In this document: positions 37,310 through 47,985 of the stretch, piece by piece
Layout of the letters: every line of letters begins with the position of its first letter
Numbering within the stretch: the first letter of the stretch is position 1
Assembly: GCA_030849465.1 (NCBI GenBank)
Contig: JARVLF010000013.1
Coordinates: 992,001 to 1,056,000, forward strand
Source of the DNA: Moesziomyces globuligerus
Taxonomy: Eukaryota > Basidiomycota > Ustilaginomycetes > Ustilaginales > Ustilaginaceae
Direction: 5' to 3'
Length of the DNA stretch: 64,000 nucleotides
Notes under the pieces: model-generated
The model's input: only the letters and a program-made list of their open reading frames with translations
The model's database searches: none
What the model was told of the DNA's origin: nothing
Position numbers and translations under genes: made by a program

Positions 37310-38404
37310 AGATCGGGATCCTGCCGTAGGCTGTGCGGACTTCATCATCTCGATGTGGGTGATGTTGGAAGCCCACATCGGTGCAGGTACCCACAACGCT
37401 ATCTACGCCGTGCAGACGATGCATGTGAAGTGCAAGATGAGGACTCAACAGATTCAGATCGGGACAAAGCAAACAGATCGTCGCTCAGTTCGCTCTAGAT
37501 TCGCACTGAGCGCCGGCGACACGGTAGGACGGCGTAAGTTATCGATCCGGATCGCACGAGGAAAAAATCCTCCTTCATCTACATGCATCAAGACGGCGGA
37601 CCTCTCGCAGTCAAATGGTGGGGAAGCTAGGCTGGAAGGGCTCCGATGTCGACACGGCAGCTGGTGGGCTCGACGCCATGCTATCAGCTTCATCTCTTGC
37701 GCACAGGCGTTTCGCCCCACGTCACTGGCGATTTCGTCACCGGGCCTCCCTCACGAAGGCCCGTCAGCCACAGTGACAGCAGGTTCTGGCACGGGTTCTG
37801 TTTGCTTCGACTTGCGCGCTATTTCTTCACCTGAACGCCTTTCCACGAGGTGGGTTCATGACGCATAGAATCGTGCCTGACGGAGAGACAAGTGCAAGCT
37901 GCTTCGAGTCGCAGCAACGCAAGCCAGATGGGGACGAGAGGGTGATATGGCGAGTACCACCCGTTTCCCAAGCAGAGTGCAGTGGCGTGAAGCGCCGTTC
38001 TCACGACTCACCCACCTGGCCGGCGTGGCTTGACGTCGGTTATTTGCGGGCCTAGGATGCGGACGCCAGTCCGAAGCGAGGGACCGAATAGTGGGGCTCT
38101 CGGTGCCTCCAGGATCATGAGGCGTAGCAGAAGCCACGGTCAATTCTGATGCGCCAAAGCTGAAAGGGCGCGCTCCTCGACTATCGCGCAGCGTGCGTAC
38201 GAAGCTCGCCCACCTGTGGCTCAAGGTCCAGGCGCGATCAGCTCGCGTCTCGCGATGAAGTGGGAGGTGTACGATGTCCGGCATGTTGGACCCGGACTTA
38301 GCACAGTCAAGGGCTAGCGGGCTGTGCAGCATGCGGGTGAATGGTACCCTCTGCGCTCTGCTGCTGGATCCGTGAAGGTCTGCGAAAGACCGCCCAAGAA
38401 AGGG

Positions 38405-38413
38405 CATAAAAGG
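38405..38413 (+). promoter_or_regulatory. Candidate TATA box of secreted protein A
   Basis: CATAAAAGG, about 75 nt upstream of the ATG at 38485. A like element precedes the paralogue at a similar distance. Confidence 0.55.
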
Positions 38414-38484
38414 TGGCCGTTTCTTTAGCCTTCTCGACCACTGCATCACCATCACTTCGACCTGTGAAACTTAGCACTTCAAAG

Positions 38485-39029
38485 ATGCAGATCTTCAAGC
38501 TCCTCCCCGCCTTTGCACTCCTTGGCGTTGCTTACGCTGTAAGTTCTACAATTTTATTGCCACGATCGACCGATCGCTAACCTCTCCTGGCCTGCTGCCG
38601 ACTATGTTGCACCAGGGACCCTTGGAGCGTCGCCAGGACAGTGTGGCGGATTGCATCAAGAAGGAAGCTTGGAAGACCGCCGACAAGGCGCCTCAGGGCA
38701 CGCCCGACGTGGCTATCTGCTACAACGGCCTGAACAGTCTCGTCGACCCGACCGGCCCGCTAAACAGGAGCCCGGACAGGTTTGGTGGTCTGCACAAGGC
38801 TGTTTGCGAAGGTGTCACGTAAGTCCAACCAAAACGTTCTCTTTATCCGTGTATGGCATTCGTGTGCTAAGCTGTTCCTTTGTCATGCTACAGCCTGGAC
38901 TGCTTCTGGATGCGACGCGCGAACAAGTGGTTCTTCTACGGCTCGGCGGCACCAGACAGCCTCGCCGTCATCCACCTTTCGGACAAGTGCGAACTGCGTC
39001 CCGATCTCAAGCAGGTCAGCTGTGCTTAA
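38485..39029 (+). CDS. Small secreted six-cysteine protein A (candidate effector), three exons
   Basis: Exons 38485-38538, 38616-38818, 38894-39029, all introns GTAAGT to CAG. The protein is 130 aa. Exon 1 is exactly the signal peptide (MQIFKLLPAFALLGVAYA). The mature part begins GPLERRQDS, with a dibasic RR that Kex2 could cut. It has six cysteines: DCIKKEAW, AICYNG, AVCEGV, LDCFW, DKCEL and VSCA. Intron phases 0 and 2 and exon 2 length (203 nt) equal those of the paralogue 0.8 kb downstream. I recognise no domain. The architecture is typical of smut effectors, but function is not shown. Confidence 0.88.
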
Positions 39030-39862
39030 GCGATAGAGCGGTAGCGCTCAAGAGGTCTAGTGTCCTTCCTCTTCGGCAAGTCACCGGCTGAGTCCAACCT
39101 GCTACGACGTGTTCATGTGCCAAACACAGAAGTTTGCCCAGATGTCTTTCTCTGCAATTTATGTTGTATTTGCTCATATCATATCGGGCTGCGTCGTGAA
39201 AGGGTTCCGAAGTCGGGGAAATGAGAGATCGTTTCACTCGCGCTACAGCTGCCAATTCCGGTCAGAGCCGCGAGCTCAAGCTAGGTGGGCGGGGGCAGGG
39301 CGCATTGAGAAAATGGTGACGCGAGGCGATTCGAGCGCTTTTGCGTCCACCGAAACCGCCAAGAACCCCAGTCCGAGCCCACATCGTTCATATATCTTGA
39401 CCCACTGTAGCCCAACAGCAGGGGCATTGTGCAACTTCCGCTTGGAACCGGGAATGAGATTCACAATGTGTTATATATAAGAAGCCGAGAGGGCGAGCGT
39501 GGTGGGCCTCGAAGGGCCGGTCTTTCTGAAGAGGAGGAAGGCGCAGTGTTGATACCTTGCAATCCAAGATCTCGATCTCATCTGTACAATTGCGCCGAAT
39601 CTTGCCCTCATACCGAATGGACAGAGTGCGTTGTTCGATCGAAGCCTCAATTTAGGTGGGACGAAGGTGGGGCTCGATGCGGGGCTGTCCCGAGTTCAGA
39701 CAACCAGTGGCAAGCCCACATGTGCTCTTGGTCGACCCACCGGCCCCGCTCTTCCACTAGGACCGCGGGGCTTTTACTGGGCATCACACAGGGATAAAAA
39801 GAGCGGACTCCTCTCCGTACGTGCTCCCAAAGTATCAAAAGCGTCGACAACCTCTATTCAAC
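39030..39862. other. Intergenic between the two paralogous secreted-protein genes
   Basis: 833 bp. An isolated TATATATAAG element at 39471-39481 is followed by about 300 bp without a credible gene, which might be a relic of a third copy or an unseen promoter. A TATA-like element at 39793 serves gene B. Confidence 0.45.
39793..39801 (+). promoter_or_regulatory. Candidate TATA box of secreted protein B
   Basis: GATAAAAAG, about 70 nt upstream of the ATG at 39863. Confidence 0.55.
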
Positions 39863-40403
39863 ATGCAGATCTTCAAGCTCCTCCCCTTATTCGGCCTGCT
39901 CGGTGCCGCTTATGCTGTAAGTTCTCGCGCTAGTGCAGCGATGACTCTTTTATCGACTTGAGCTGACGTTGCACACGACTGTGCAGGGTCCGGTGGAGCG
40001 CCGCGCAGACAGCCTCGGCGATTGCATGAGGAAGCAAGCATGGAAGACGGCAGACATGGCGCCCCAAGGCAAGCCCGACATCGCCGTCTGCTACCACGGC
40101 AGGAACACTGCTACCCAGAACAACGGGCTCACGACCAAAGACGCTGACACATTCGGCAACCTGCACAAGGCTTCCTGCAACGGTGTCGAGTAAGTTCAAA
40201 ACGGAGAAAACTCTGGCAGAGCAGATATGCTGACCCTTCTGTCGTCTGACCCTCGCTGCAGTCTCGACTGCTTCTGGCTGAGAGGTCAGAATGTGTGGAA
40301 CTTCTACGATGGCGCTGGCGACAACCTCGCCGTCATCTACTTGAGCGACAAGTGCACGGTCTACAACGAGGGCCAGATCGCCTGCGATTGGCACCGATAC
40401 TAG
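39863..40403 (+). CDS. Small secreted six-cysteine protein B, paralogue of A, three exons
   Basis: Exons 39863-39916, 39987-40189, 40262-40403, with the same phases and the same exon 1 and 2 lengths (54 and 203 nt) as gene A. The protein is 132 aa. The signal peptide MQIFKLLPLFGLLGAAYA shares its first eight residues with A. The mature part starts GPVERRADS. The six cysteines are conserved in order: DCMRKQAW, AVCYHG, ASCNGV, LDCFWLRG, DKCTV and IACDW. The stretch WKTADMAPQGKPDIAVCY is nearly that of A, whereas the segment after it (GRNTATQNNGLTTKDADT) has diverged. It is a tandem duplicate, likely a secreted effector; no known domain is recognised. Confidence 0.88.
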
Positions 40404-40758
40404 TCATCCTACGACCCTTTTGTCTGCCAGGTCAGCATCGCCGCCTCGACATTGCCTGCGCGCGTCGCCATCAACAACCATCGGCGTGCTACTCCACGGC
40501 CGGTCGAATACAAGTGCGATCATCCTGCTTGTCGAGTGTGCGAGTCTTTGGCTGAAAGCACTCATGCTGAGTCTCTCCTGACTCACAGCTGCTACTGCAC
40601 AGCATATTCAAAGATCACACTAATTTACTTGGGAGACACGAGAAACCAAATTCTTGTTAGGCAAGGGCAGGTGCGCGATTTCCGTCCTATTGCCGTCCGG
40701 ATTGTTGTGACTATAATGATCGCTGTACAAGGAACCTGAGAGCGGACTGCTTGCATCT
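40404..40758. other. Convergent 3' intergenic, protein B / Mei2-like
   Basis: 355 bp between facing stops; no gene recognised. Confidence 0.4.
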
Positions 40759-42901
40759 TCAGGAAGGACGAGGAGGGCGGTTCTGGTTGAGCATGCTAAG
40801 GAGTTGCTGCATCGACTGCTGGCCGTTGTCCTGACCGGCAGCGGAGCCACCGGCACCCGGAGCCGACTGGGGCTTTGGTGGCTGCATCGGCTTTGGCGCG
40901 CCGGATGCCGACTGGAGCAGAGCGGCGATGTTGGCAGGCAGCGCAGGAGCGGCCGACGACGTGGAGGCTGCAGCCGCAGCCGGAGGTGGGCTGAGCGGCG
41001 CCGAGCCCGATGAAGCCGGAGCGGGTGGAGTCGATGCTGCGGGCGCTGGAGGCTTGGCAATTCCGCCCAACGAGGCAAGCAACTGCTGTACCTTCTGCGC
41101 CTGCTCGAGGCGGTTCGCATCTCCTGCGGCGGGTGGCGATCCAGGCACGGCAGCGGGCGCAGCGACGGGAGCCGGACCCGAGCCAGAGCCTGAACGCTTG
41201 CCCCAGCCGTTGTCGACCGGAGGGCCCGTCGGGGGAACAGGAGGTCGACCATGCCCGAGGCCAGCCGGGCCAGCGCTGCCAGGGTAGCCACCAGCAGCAG
41301 GGGCGCCCGGCGCGGGTGCTTGTTGCGCAGGCGGTGCCGCCTGGCCCCAACCAGGCTGGGGACCCGGAGGCCCAGCCTGAGCCCATTCGAAGTCGTCTTC
41401 AGTAACGAGGTCCCATGCGAACTTGAGATCCCACTGGCCGTCGAGGTAGGACTGTCCGTTGAGACGGTCGTGAGCAAGCTGGCAAGCGCGACTGTCGAAG
41501 TACTCGACGAAGCGGCTGTTCTTCTGACCGGGGTAGTCGCGAATTTTCTTGACGTCGCCAAACTCGGCGAAGACCTGACGGATTGCGTCGTCCGTGAGGT
41601 CCTGCTGGGCACCCTTGAGAACGGTGAAGAGGGTTCCTTGGTTCTTGTCGCGATCGCAGCGCTGCGCCTTGTCCTCCTCGCGAGGAAGCGAGTAGTGAAT
41701 GTTGATCGGACGGCCGCCCAGAGGAGCACCCTTCATGGCAAGCATGGCGTCACGCGCCGATCGGAGGTCGTAGTAGGTGACGAAAGCGATACCGCGCTTG
41801 TTGACCATGTCGAAGAAGGTCTTTATCTGACCAAATTGTTCGAACTCGCGCTTGACGAACTGCGAGTCGATCTCGAATTGAATGCTGCGGACGAAGAGTG
41901 TACGGCAAGGCTTCTCGTCGTCGTCGAAGCCTCGTCCGCCTCCGCCGCCAAAGCCACCGCCGCGACCACCACGTCCGCCGCCGCGGCCACCGCGGAAGCC
42001 GAAAGGACCGGAGGGTGGGGGCAGAGGAGGGCGCGGACGACCGTACGGCCCAGGCGGAGGGCCGGGGCGGAATTGACCATGCATAGGAGGCGGGCCATAG
42101 TTGGAGCCTTGGAGTGGCGGTAAGGATTAGAGAAAGGAAAGATGGAAAGCAGCAAGATGGAGAGGACGAGACCGGGGACATAAGGTCAGCTTCATGATTT
42201 ACAAACGCAGCGTGCAGCGAGCGATTCTCTCTTCTGCCTTTGCATAGCCAGACCGAAGTCTCTGATGCAACTGGGGTCAGAGCGACATGTTCGAACTTAC
42301 CTTCGAATCCAGCAGGCGGGGCACCTGCGTTGGGTTGGCTGTTGTAATCCTGAGGGTAGCCGGGAGCTTGATGAGGAGGCGGACCGTATGGCGATTGCCC
42401 GGGGCCGGAGTTTGGCGGTCCAGAAGCGGCGTTGGGAGTGTAAGAAGATGGAGCTGCGGCGGAAGGATCGTATGAGGTTGCGGCGTTGTAGGGGGCGCTG
42501 TCGAATGAGGAAGGCGTGTATCCGTAGGCTGGGGTGGGGCTCATGCTCTGTGCATGGGGAGGAGGGGGACGCGCGCCGGGAGCATGTGCGCCTCGAGGCG
42601 CCATGCCACCGCGCTGAGAAGCACTGCTCATGGGCATCTGATAGTGTCTGTCCGGACCACCCGCAAACTCAGTTGATGCGGCGTACGCACCCTGGGGCTG
42701 GTAGGCAGATGCGGCAGCATCGCTCGAACCTGCAGCAGAGGGGCTGTAGGCGGCTTGAGCGGAGGGATATGCCGACGGAGGCGGACTCATACCGCCGGGT
42801 CCAGAGGGAGGAGGTCGTCCGCGCATCGAAGGAGCGGCGCCACCGCGGCCGCCGCGAGCGGGCCGCTCATCGTAGCCTCCATAGGGATGATGGCGGTTCA
42901 T
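40759..42901 (-). CDS. Mei2-like RNA-binding protein with two RRMs, two exons
   Basis: Exons 42901-42301 and 42107-40759, with a 193-nt intron (GAAG/GTAAGT to CTCCAAG). The product is 649 aa. Exon 1 encodes a Pro/Ser/Tyr-rich disordered region (PSAYPSAQAAYSPSA type). An RGG box (GGRGGGRGGRGGGFGGGGG) precedes RRM1 at about residues 268-340 (TLFVRSIQFEIDSQFVKREF, NKRGIAFVTYYDLRSARDA). RRM2 follows at about 357-435 (GTLFTVLKGAQQDLTDDAIR, RFVEYFDSRACQLAHDRLNG). This RRM pair resembles the first two RRMs of Mei2-like proteins. The C-terminus is Pro/Ala-rich and ends LLSMLNQNRPPRPS; the third, Mei2-specific RRM is not seen. In fission yeast, Mei2 controls meiotic RNA, but the job of this protein is not known. 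Confidence 0.86.
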
Positions 42902-43927
42902 GACTCAGGAAGGGCGAGCTGCTCGATGCCGGGCCAAGCCAGATGGGGTGGAGAGTCCGAAGGGTTCAAGGGAGGAGGGGCAGCGTTGGCTGCGGTTTGC
43001 GCAAGCAGCGGGACTGAGCTCAAGAGGCGGGACGCGTCTCAAAGACTCAACGGCTCAGAGGCTCAGAGGCTCAGCCGAGAAGGGGCGAAGCGGAGCACGG
43101 AAGCGATCCGAAGGTCTCAGAGAGCTGCGAACGTCTCAAGAGACTCGAGGCCAGGGATCCAAGATCGCAAGAACGGTCGGAGTCGGACAAGCCGATCGAT
43201 GCGTGTAGGTGGGAAAGGTCGGATGCTTGGACGATGCAGTTGCTCCGACGTTCTCAGGGCGCTTGCTCAGAGGTCGGAAGTTCCGCGAGATGCAATCTTT
43301 GATGGATGGATCGGTGGATGCGATTGCAAGCACGTCGTAGGCCAGCAGTGGGAGAAGATGGTGAGGAGGCACTATGTGGAGAGGACGGAAGGAGTGGCGG
43401 CGGCCGCGGGTCGCGCAAAGCGCAACGCCAGGATGGCCCGCCGCAAACACGCAAAATCTTTCCGGCTCGATTTCAGATTATTTCAGGCTGAGCCGCCCTA
43501 GTCCAGCCCTCGCCGGATCTGCGGAAATCGGGCAAGGCGGTGGAATTGATATTGTATCTGGAAGACTTTGTGATTTGTGTGATTTTGCCGAGTTGAAGCT
43601 TGAATGCCGCACCTCCCCCTCTTCGTCATTCTGGTAACCCTCTCAAGTCACATTCGACGCCATCACAAGCACTGCGGAAGCGGCGACCGACAGCGGCTTG
43701 GAAGAGGGGTGAAAGGCAGAGATCAATCGGCTCATCCGTCTTTGGCTCCCACTCGCTCCGACCCCAGCAGCTCCTCACCTTGGAGTCGGTCGACCGAAGC
43801 TTCATTTCAGGGCGGATCTGCTGCCATCTGTCTCATCACTCCCGTCGTCGACCTCAAGCTGGAGTAGCCGGGATCCTGATCACAGCGCGAATCGTTGGTC
43901 AGCACGAGCGCAATCGGACTGGCCATC
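42902..43927. promoter_or_regulatory. Divergent region, Mei2-like / exportin-4
   Basis: About 1.0 kb between two divergent starts. It contains a run of GGCTCAGA units at about 43048-43078 and no credible gene. Confidence 0.5.
43048..43078. repeat. GGCTCAGA tandem repeat
   Basis: Three to four consecutive ggctcaga-type units are visible. Confidence 0.65.
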
Positions 43928-46900
43928 ATGTCGCTCGTAGCGCCCAACGCCCACTTGCAAGAGGCGCTTGCTTCGATCCACCAGGCATCTGCCGAGTTCA
44001 CCAGCCCGGACCCGCAGCTCCGGGCCAAGGGAGAAGCCACCTTCCTCGCGCTTCGTCAATCCGAAGGCGCGCTCGACTATGCGTGCTTTGCTCTGGAGCA
44101 TTCGCAAGATCCGCTCGTCCTTTTCCAGTCGCTCAACGCCGTCCTTTCGGCGCTGCCCTCTCTCAACTCGAATCAGCCGAGTCAAGGCGTCGCCTCGCTC
44201 ACCTCGCTGCGCGACTTTCTCCTTCACTTTTGCGTCTCTCGCAGCCAGTCTTCGGCTGCGACCCACTCGGATGCCTCCGCAACTTGGCCGCAGTACCTTC
44301 GCTCGCGTGCGTTTCAGACCGCCATCGCGGTGGAGAAGCGTCTACTCGGTCTCGAACTAGCTCAGCACGTAGGCCAGCACACGGGTACCAATTCGGCCCT
44401 CGACACTGTGATCGACGCCCATGTCGGCCTCCTCAACACGCAGCTCTCCGGCCTTTTGGCTCTGCCGTCTCCTTGGCCCGCAGATTCCACCGAGTCCGGA
44501 GCGGCTCTGGCTCGCATCGTCACCGGCCTTGGCCTCGTTCGTGCAGTCGTGGACGAATTCATCCTCACCAGCGCAAACGACGTCTTCGACTCTTCGGCCA
44601 CCTCGGACCGCAATCGATCACAAAGTGCCGCCTCCACCTCCAAACCTGCCGCGCCTGGCTCCGCCGTCGGGCTCAATCTGCTCCAGCACCGCCAGTGCAA
44701 GGCACTGATTCAGAACCACGTGCTGGCTGGTCTCATGACGGCTGTCTTCCAGCTGCTCTATAACACTATCTCCGACGATGCCTCGACCGCTGACTCCAGC
44801 TCTTGGCGCCATCCTCTCTTCTTCCAGGCTGTATCTACCACAGAGAAGCTGCTTGGCTGGACCTTCACCCGCTTCGATCCGTTCTCGTCCGACGCCTGGC
44901 AGCAGCAGACGCGCTCCCAACACGACGACTCCGTACTAGCCACTGGCGTCGATGAAGATGACGAGTCGAATTCCGCCTCCGCTTCTTCCCAGGGCAGGAA
45001 GACGCTCCGTCCGCAATACGTCTCGGACGCCTTCATCCCGGTCTTGCTGTCCGACGACGTTATCTCGCTCCTCGCAACAGGCTACCGTTTCGGTTTACGT
45101 TTGCAGAGAGACGGCGTCGCCAGTCGCGACATCTCTTTCTCGATCCACCGACTGCGACAGTGCATCCTCTCCACATGCAGCTTCACCCCTCAGGCTCAAA
45201 AGCCCCAACACGTGCCTACGCTCGTCTCCCGCACCAAGCACGTCTGTGCTACTCTTCAGTCCTTGGTCGACGAGGAGTGTGCTTCTCCTTCGGTCCTCCT
45301 ATCGGCTCGCGGTAATGCGATGCTCTTCCTGGCCCAGGCCTTCCAAATCATTTCCTCGGTCGTCCCGCTTCAGATCTTGGCTGCGTCGCTTCAACAAGGC
45401 GATGCAGGCGCACAGGGATGCCTCTCCTTCATCTCATCGCTGGCTACGCTTGGCAAAGCCATCTTCGGTCTTGCATTCCATCGACCCACCGATACGGATG
45501 AGGAGGACGATCTCGCGGTGCTCACCGAAGACACGGTCGACGTTCTCCTGGCATGCTGGCAGATGCTGACGTCTTCGCTTCGGCAGCATGACGCAAACCT
45601 GGCCCAAGATACCCATGTTCAAGTCTTTGCAAGAGCTGTCTACGGGAGCATTCGGGATCAAGTCTTTGCGCCTTACGTCACCGGCCGCCTGGAGGCAGCC
45701 GCAATCGTCAACGGCGAGGACGACATGTCGGAAGTCGAGGAGGTTGCGGCCAAGGACCGCGACGTGTACTCGGATCAGCTCATCACCATCGCAAATCTGG
45801 CCAGAACATCCGCCGCCGACAACCTGCGGGCGTTGCACCAGCTTGCCCAGCCTCTGTGCGACAAGCTTATCGCCAAGTCACAGCGCCAGTCCACACTGTC
45901 CGACGTCGAGCTGGGTCAGACCTGGGAGCAGCTTCACTGGCTCATCCTCATTGCCGGCCATCTGCTTGCCGACGATGCCCGCGGCGAGACTCCCGAGGTC
46001 CCTGTGGAGATCGCCTCGAGTGCAGAGCCCGAGGATCCGGCGGTGGCCTTGATTATGCAGCTCGGCATGCAGCTGCTGCAACACTTGAGTGCCTTTGGTC
46101 CCGCCTCGGTTGAGGCGACGAGTCCGCAGGTGACCGAGACGCTGTTGTGGTTTACGGGTCGCTGGACGTCTTCGTACCTGCTGATCGACGAACGCTCCGG
46201 CTTCGCCACCAACGGCGCCATCCAAAGCGCCTTCGGCGAGCAGGCTGGTCGTCAGACGCTCACGTTCCTCCTCCAGCGCCTGTCGGAGAACCTTCAACTG
46301 TGGATGGCAGATTCGGATGTCTTGCTTCAGCTCGCCCAGGTGCTCTCTGCCTTCACGCGGTCGAGCGGCATCATGATCTACCTGCTCCAGCTGCCCGAGA
46401 TGGAGCAGCTGGTCTCGGGGATCGTGTCGGGCCTCGACCATCTGCCTGCCAACACGCACGGTGCCCTGATCGCGTCGGTGGTAGGCTGCATCTACTCGGG
46501 CGCAAGCCATGCCGAGGCGACGACGGAGCGATCGGCGGAATTCTACTTCAAGCAGATCACGGCTTCGATCGAGGCGCGCTTTGGCGCTCTGCTCTCGCGT
46601 GCCGACTTTGGCGCAATCTCGCAGCGCTCGGACGTGATCTCGGCGGTGCAGACCTCGCTCGACATGCTCGAGGGCCTGGCCTCGTCGATCCAGCCCAACT
46701 CGGCCGAGATCGTCTACGGCTTCGTCGCCAAGTTCTTCGGCGCCTTCTCGCAGCTGTGCCGCGTGTACGACACGCGGCCCGAGATCGCCGTGTCGGTGCT
46801 GCGCGTGCTGCACACGCTGAGCGTGTCGCTGGAGCTCGACTTTGGCGCCGAGCCGTTCGTCGTCATGGGTCTGAATCAGGCTGTGTGGGAGCTGATGCAG

Positions 46901-47731
46901 GCGCTTCAGGGCGAGAACCGGGGTGGCAAGAAGAAGACGCATCTGCTCCTGGCCTCGGAGGCCGGATCGCCGCTGGACGACGATGTGCCGTACGAAGGAA
47001 TGTGTGTGCTGGTGGAGCTCCTTGCGGAGCTCTCGGGCTCGGCACGCGCTGGCGTCGACGACGGTGGATCCGACCAGGCTCCCGAGCTGCAGCCGTCCAA
47101 GACGAGCGACGTGTGCCTGATGGGCTTCGAGCACGTGCTCGGTCTGCTGGCCACGGCCGAGCCGCTGAGCGTCCCGCGCGTGCGTCAAGGCCTGGGTAAG
47201 CTCACGTCGGCGGTGTTTGGGCTCTTTTCGGGCCGGCTGGTGCTCGTCGCCTCGGCGACGGCGGCCACGGGCGCGCGCGAGGCCTCGCTGCTGGACAAGG
47301 CGGTGGAGGCGCTCTCGCTGTGCATCAAGATGGACGAGAACGAGACGGCGCAGCTGGGGCTCGAGTCGATCGTTGCGTTCTGCAAGGTGGTCGAGATGCA
47401 TTTTGCGCCGCCGTCGGCGCAGCTCGTTGGTGCGTTGCATGGTTGTCTTGCCGCGGTGTTGCGGTTGCTGTTGGCGGAGCCGCTGGATTCGACGCTCTTC
47501 TGGACGTCGTTGTTCGCGCTGCTCTCGCTGCTCAAGGTGGCGCGCAACACGGATCTTGGTCATGCCGTCGCCTCGGCTGCACACGGCCTCGATACCGGCG
47601 AGGCCTTCCAGTCGGCGGCACGCCAACTCGTCGAATCCGCACTTGGACCGCTCGGTCAGAACGATGCAGAGTGGATCCACGAGGCCAAGCTCAAGCTCCC
47701 CCGCTGGCGCGCGCACATCCGCGTCCGCTAA
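43928..47731 (+). CDS. XPO4: Exportin-4-like nuclear transport receptor
   Basis: 1267 aa from the ATG at 43928 (MSLVAPNAHLQEALASIHQA); an in-frame upstream Met lies at 43895. The N-terminus has the importin-beta/exportin pattern (AKGEATFLALRQSEGALDYA, DPLVLFQSLNAVLSALP), as in Xpo4. The rest is helical HEAT-like repeats, e.g. FLNHP-less but with EEVAAKDRDVYSDQLITIAN, RTSAADNLRALHQLAQPLCD and ETLLWFTGRWTSSYLLID. The last segments (IKMDENETAQLGLESIVAFC; LAEPLDSTLFWTSLFALLSLL) fit the Xpo4 C-terminus in length and character. In animals Xpo4 exports eIF5A and Smad3; a similar Ran-dependent role is inferred. There are no introns over 3.8 kb. The similarity is more evident in the N-terminal third than in the middle. 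Confidence 0.85.
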   Translation: MSLVAPNAHLQEALASIHQASAEFTSPDPQLRAKGEATFLALRQSEGALDYACFALEHSQDPLVLFQSLNAVLSALPSLNSNQPSQGVASLTSLRDFLLHFCVSRSQSSAATHSDASATWPQYLRSRAFQTAIAVEKRLLGLELAQHVGQHTGTNSALDTVIDAHVGLLNTQLSGLLALPSPWPADSTESGAALARIVTGLGLVRAVVDEFILTSANDVFDSSATSDRNRSQSAASTSKPAAPGSAVGLNLLQHRQCKALIQNHVLAGLMTAVFQLLYNTISDDASTADSSSWRHPLFFQAVSTTEKLLGWTFTRFDPFSSDAWQQQTRSQHDDSVLATGVDEDDESNSASASSQGRKTLRPQYVSDAFIPVLLSDDVISLLATGYRFGLRLQRDGVASRDISFSIHRLRQCILSTCSFTPQAQKPQHVPTLVSRTKHVCATLQSLVDEECASPSVLLSARGNAMLFLAQAFQIISSVVPLQILAASLQQGDAGAQGCLSFISSLATLGKAIFGLAFHRPTDTDEEDDLAVLTEDTVDVLLACWQMLTSSLRQHDANLAQDTHVQVFARAVYGSIRDQVFAPYVTGRLEAAAIVNGEDDMSEVEEVAAKDRDVYSDQLITIANLARTSAADNLRALHQLAQPLCDKLIAKSQRQSTLSDVELGQTWEQLHWLILIAGHLLADDARGETPEVPVEIASSAEPEDPAVALIMQLGMQLLQHLSAFGPASVEATSPQVTETLLWFTGRWTSSYLLIDERSGFATNGAIQSAFGEQAGRQTLTFLLQRLSENLQLWMADSDVLLQLAQVLSAFTRSSGIMIYLLQLPEMEQLVSGIVSGLDHLPANTHGALIASVVGCIYSGASHAEATTERSAEFYFKQITASIEARFGALLSRADFGAISQRSDVISAVQTSLDMLEGLASSIQPNSAEIVYGFVAKFFGAFSQLCRVYDTRPEIAVSVLRVLHTLSVSLELDFGAEPFVVMGLNQAVWELMQALQGENRGGKKKTHLLLASEAGSPLDDDVPYEGMCVLVELLAELSGSARAGVDDGGSDQAPELQPSKTSDVCLMGFEHVLGLLATAEPLSVPRVRQGLGKLTSAVFGLFSGRLVLVASATAATGAREASLLDKAVEALSLCIKMDENETAQLGLESIVAFCKVVEMHFAPPSAQLVGALHGCLAAVLRLLLAEPLDSTLFWTSLFALLSLLKVARNTDLGHAVASAAHGLDTGEAFQSAARQLVESALGPLGQNDAEWIHEAKLKLPRWRAHIRVR

Positions 47732-47744
47732 AAAGCCTTTCTCT

Positions 47745-47760
47745 CCCCCCCCCCCCCCCC
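47745..47760. repeat. Homopolymer of 16 C
   Basis: Sixteen consecutive C in the exportin-4 3' region, about 14 bp after its stop codon. Confidence 0.95.
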
Positions 47761-47985
47761 ATCGCAGTTCGTCGACTTCATACCAATCTCACTCCTCTGC
47801 ACTGCAATCGCAAAACTCGTCATCATCCAGTCTCAACCCAAGTTGTGTCTTTGCAGCGATCATCGAAATTTGGCTCGGTTGCAAGATGGCCAGACACGCG
47901 CGAACGAAAACTAGATTTCAGAGCTGATGGTACTATGACATTAGGAACCTTAGATGGGGACGGGGGTGATTGAATTTGTTTGGGT

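Larger units (their letters stand above)
37220..38484. promoter_or_regulatory. Divergent region, silk-like gene / secreted six-Cys protein A
   Basis: About 1.3 kb between two divergent secreted-protein genes. TATA-like elements lie at both ends (37301 and 38405). Open frames inside show no signal peptide or family pattern. Confidence 0.5.

Noticed and set aside
37856..38455. 199-codon minus-strand frame between the secreted-protein genes
   Set aside because: No signal peptide, no family pattern, and overlaps the likely promoter of secreted protein A.
39027..39100. tRNA-like stretch (gcgatagagcggtagcgctc) after secreted protein A
   Set aside because: No T arm with GGTTCGA-type B box and no acceptor pairing.
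45878..47716. 612-codon minus-strand frame
   Set aside because: Antisense to exportin-4; Arg/His/Leu-rich composition without a family pattern.
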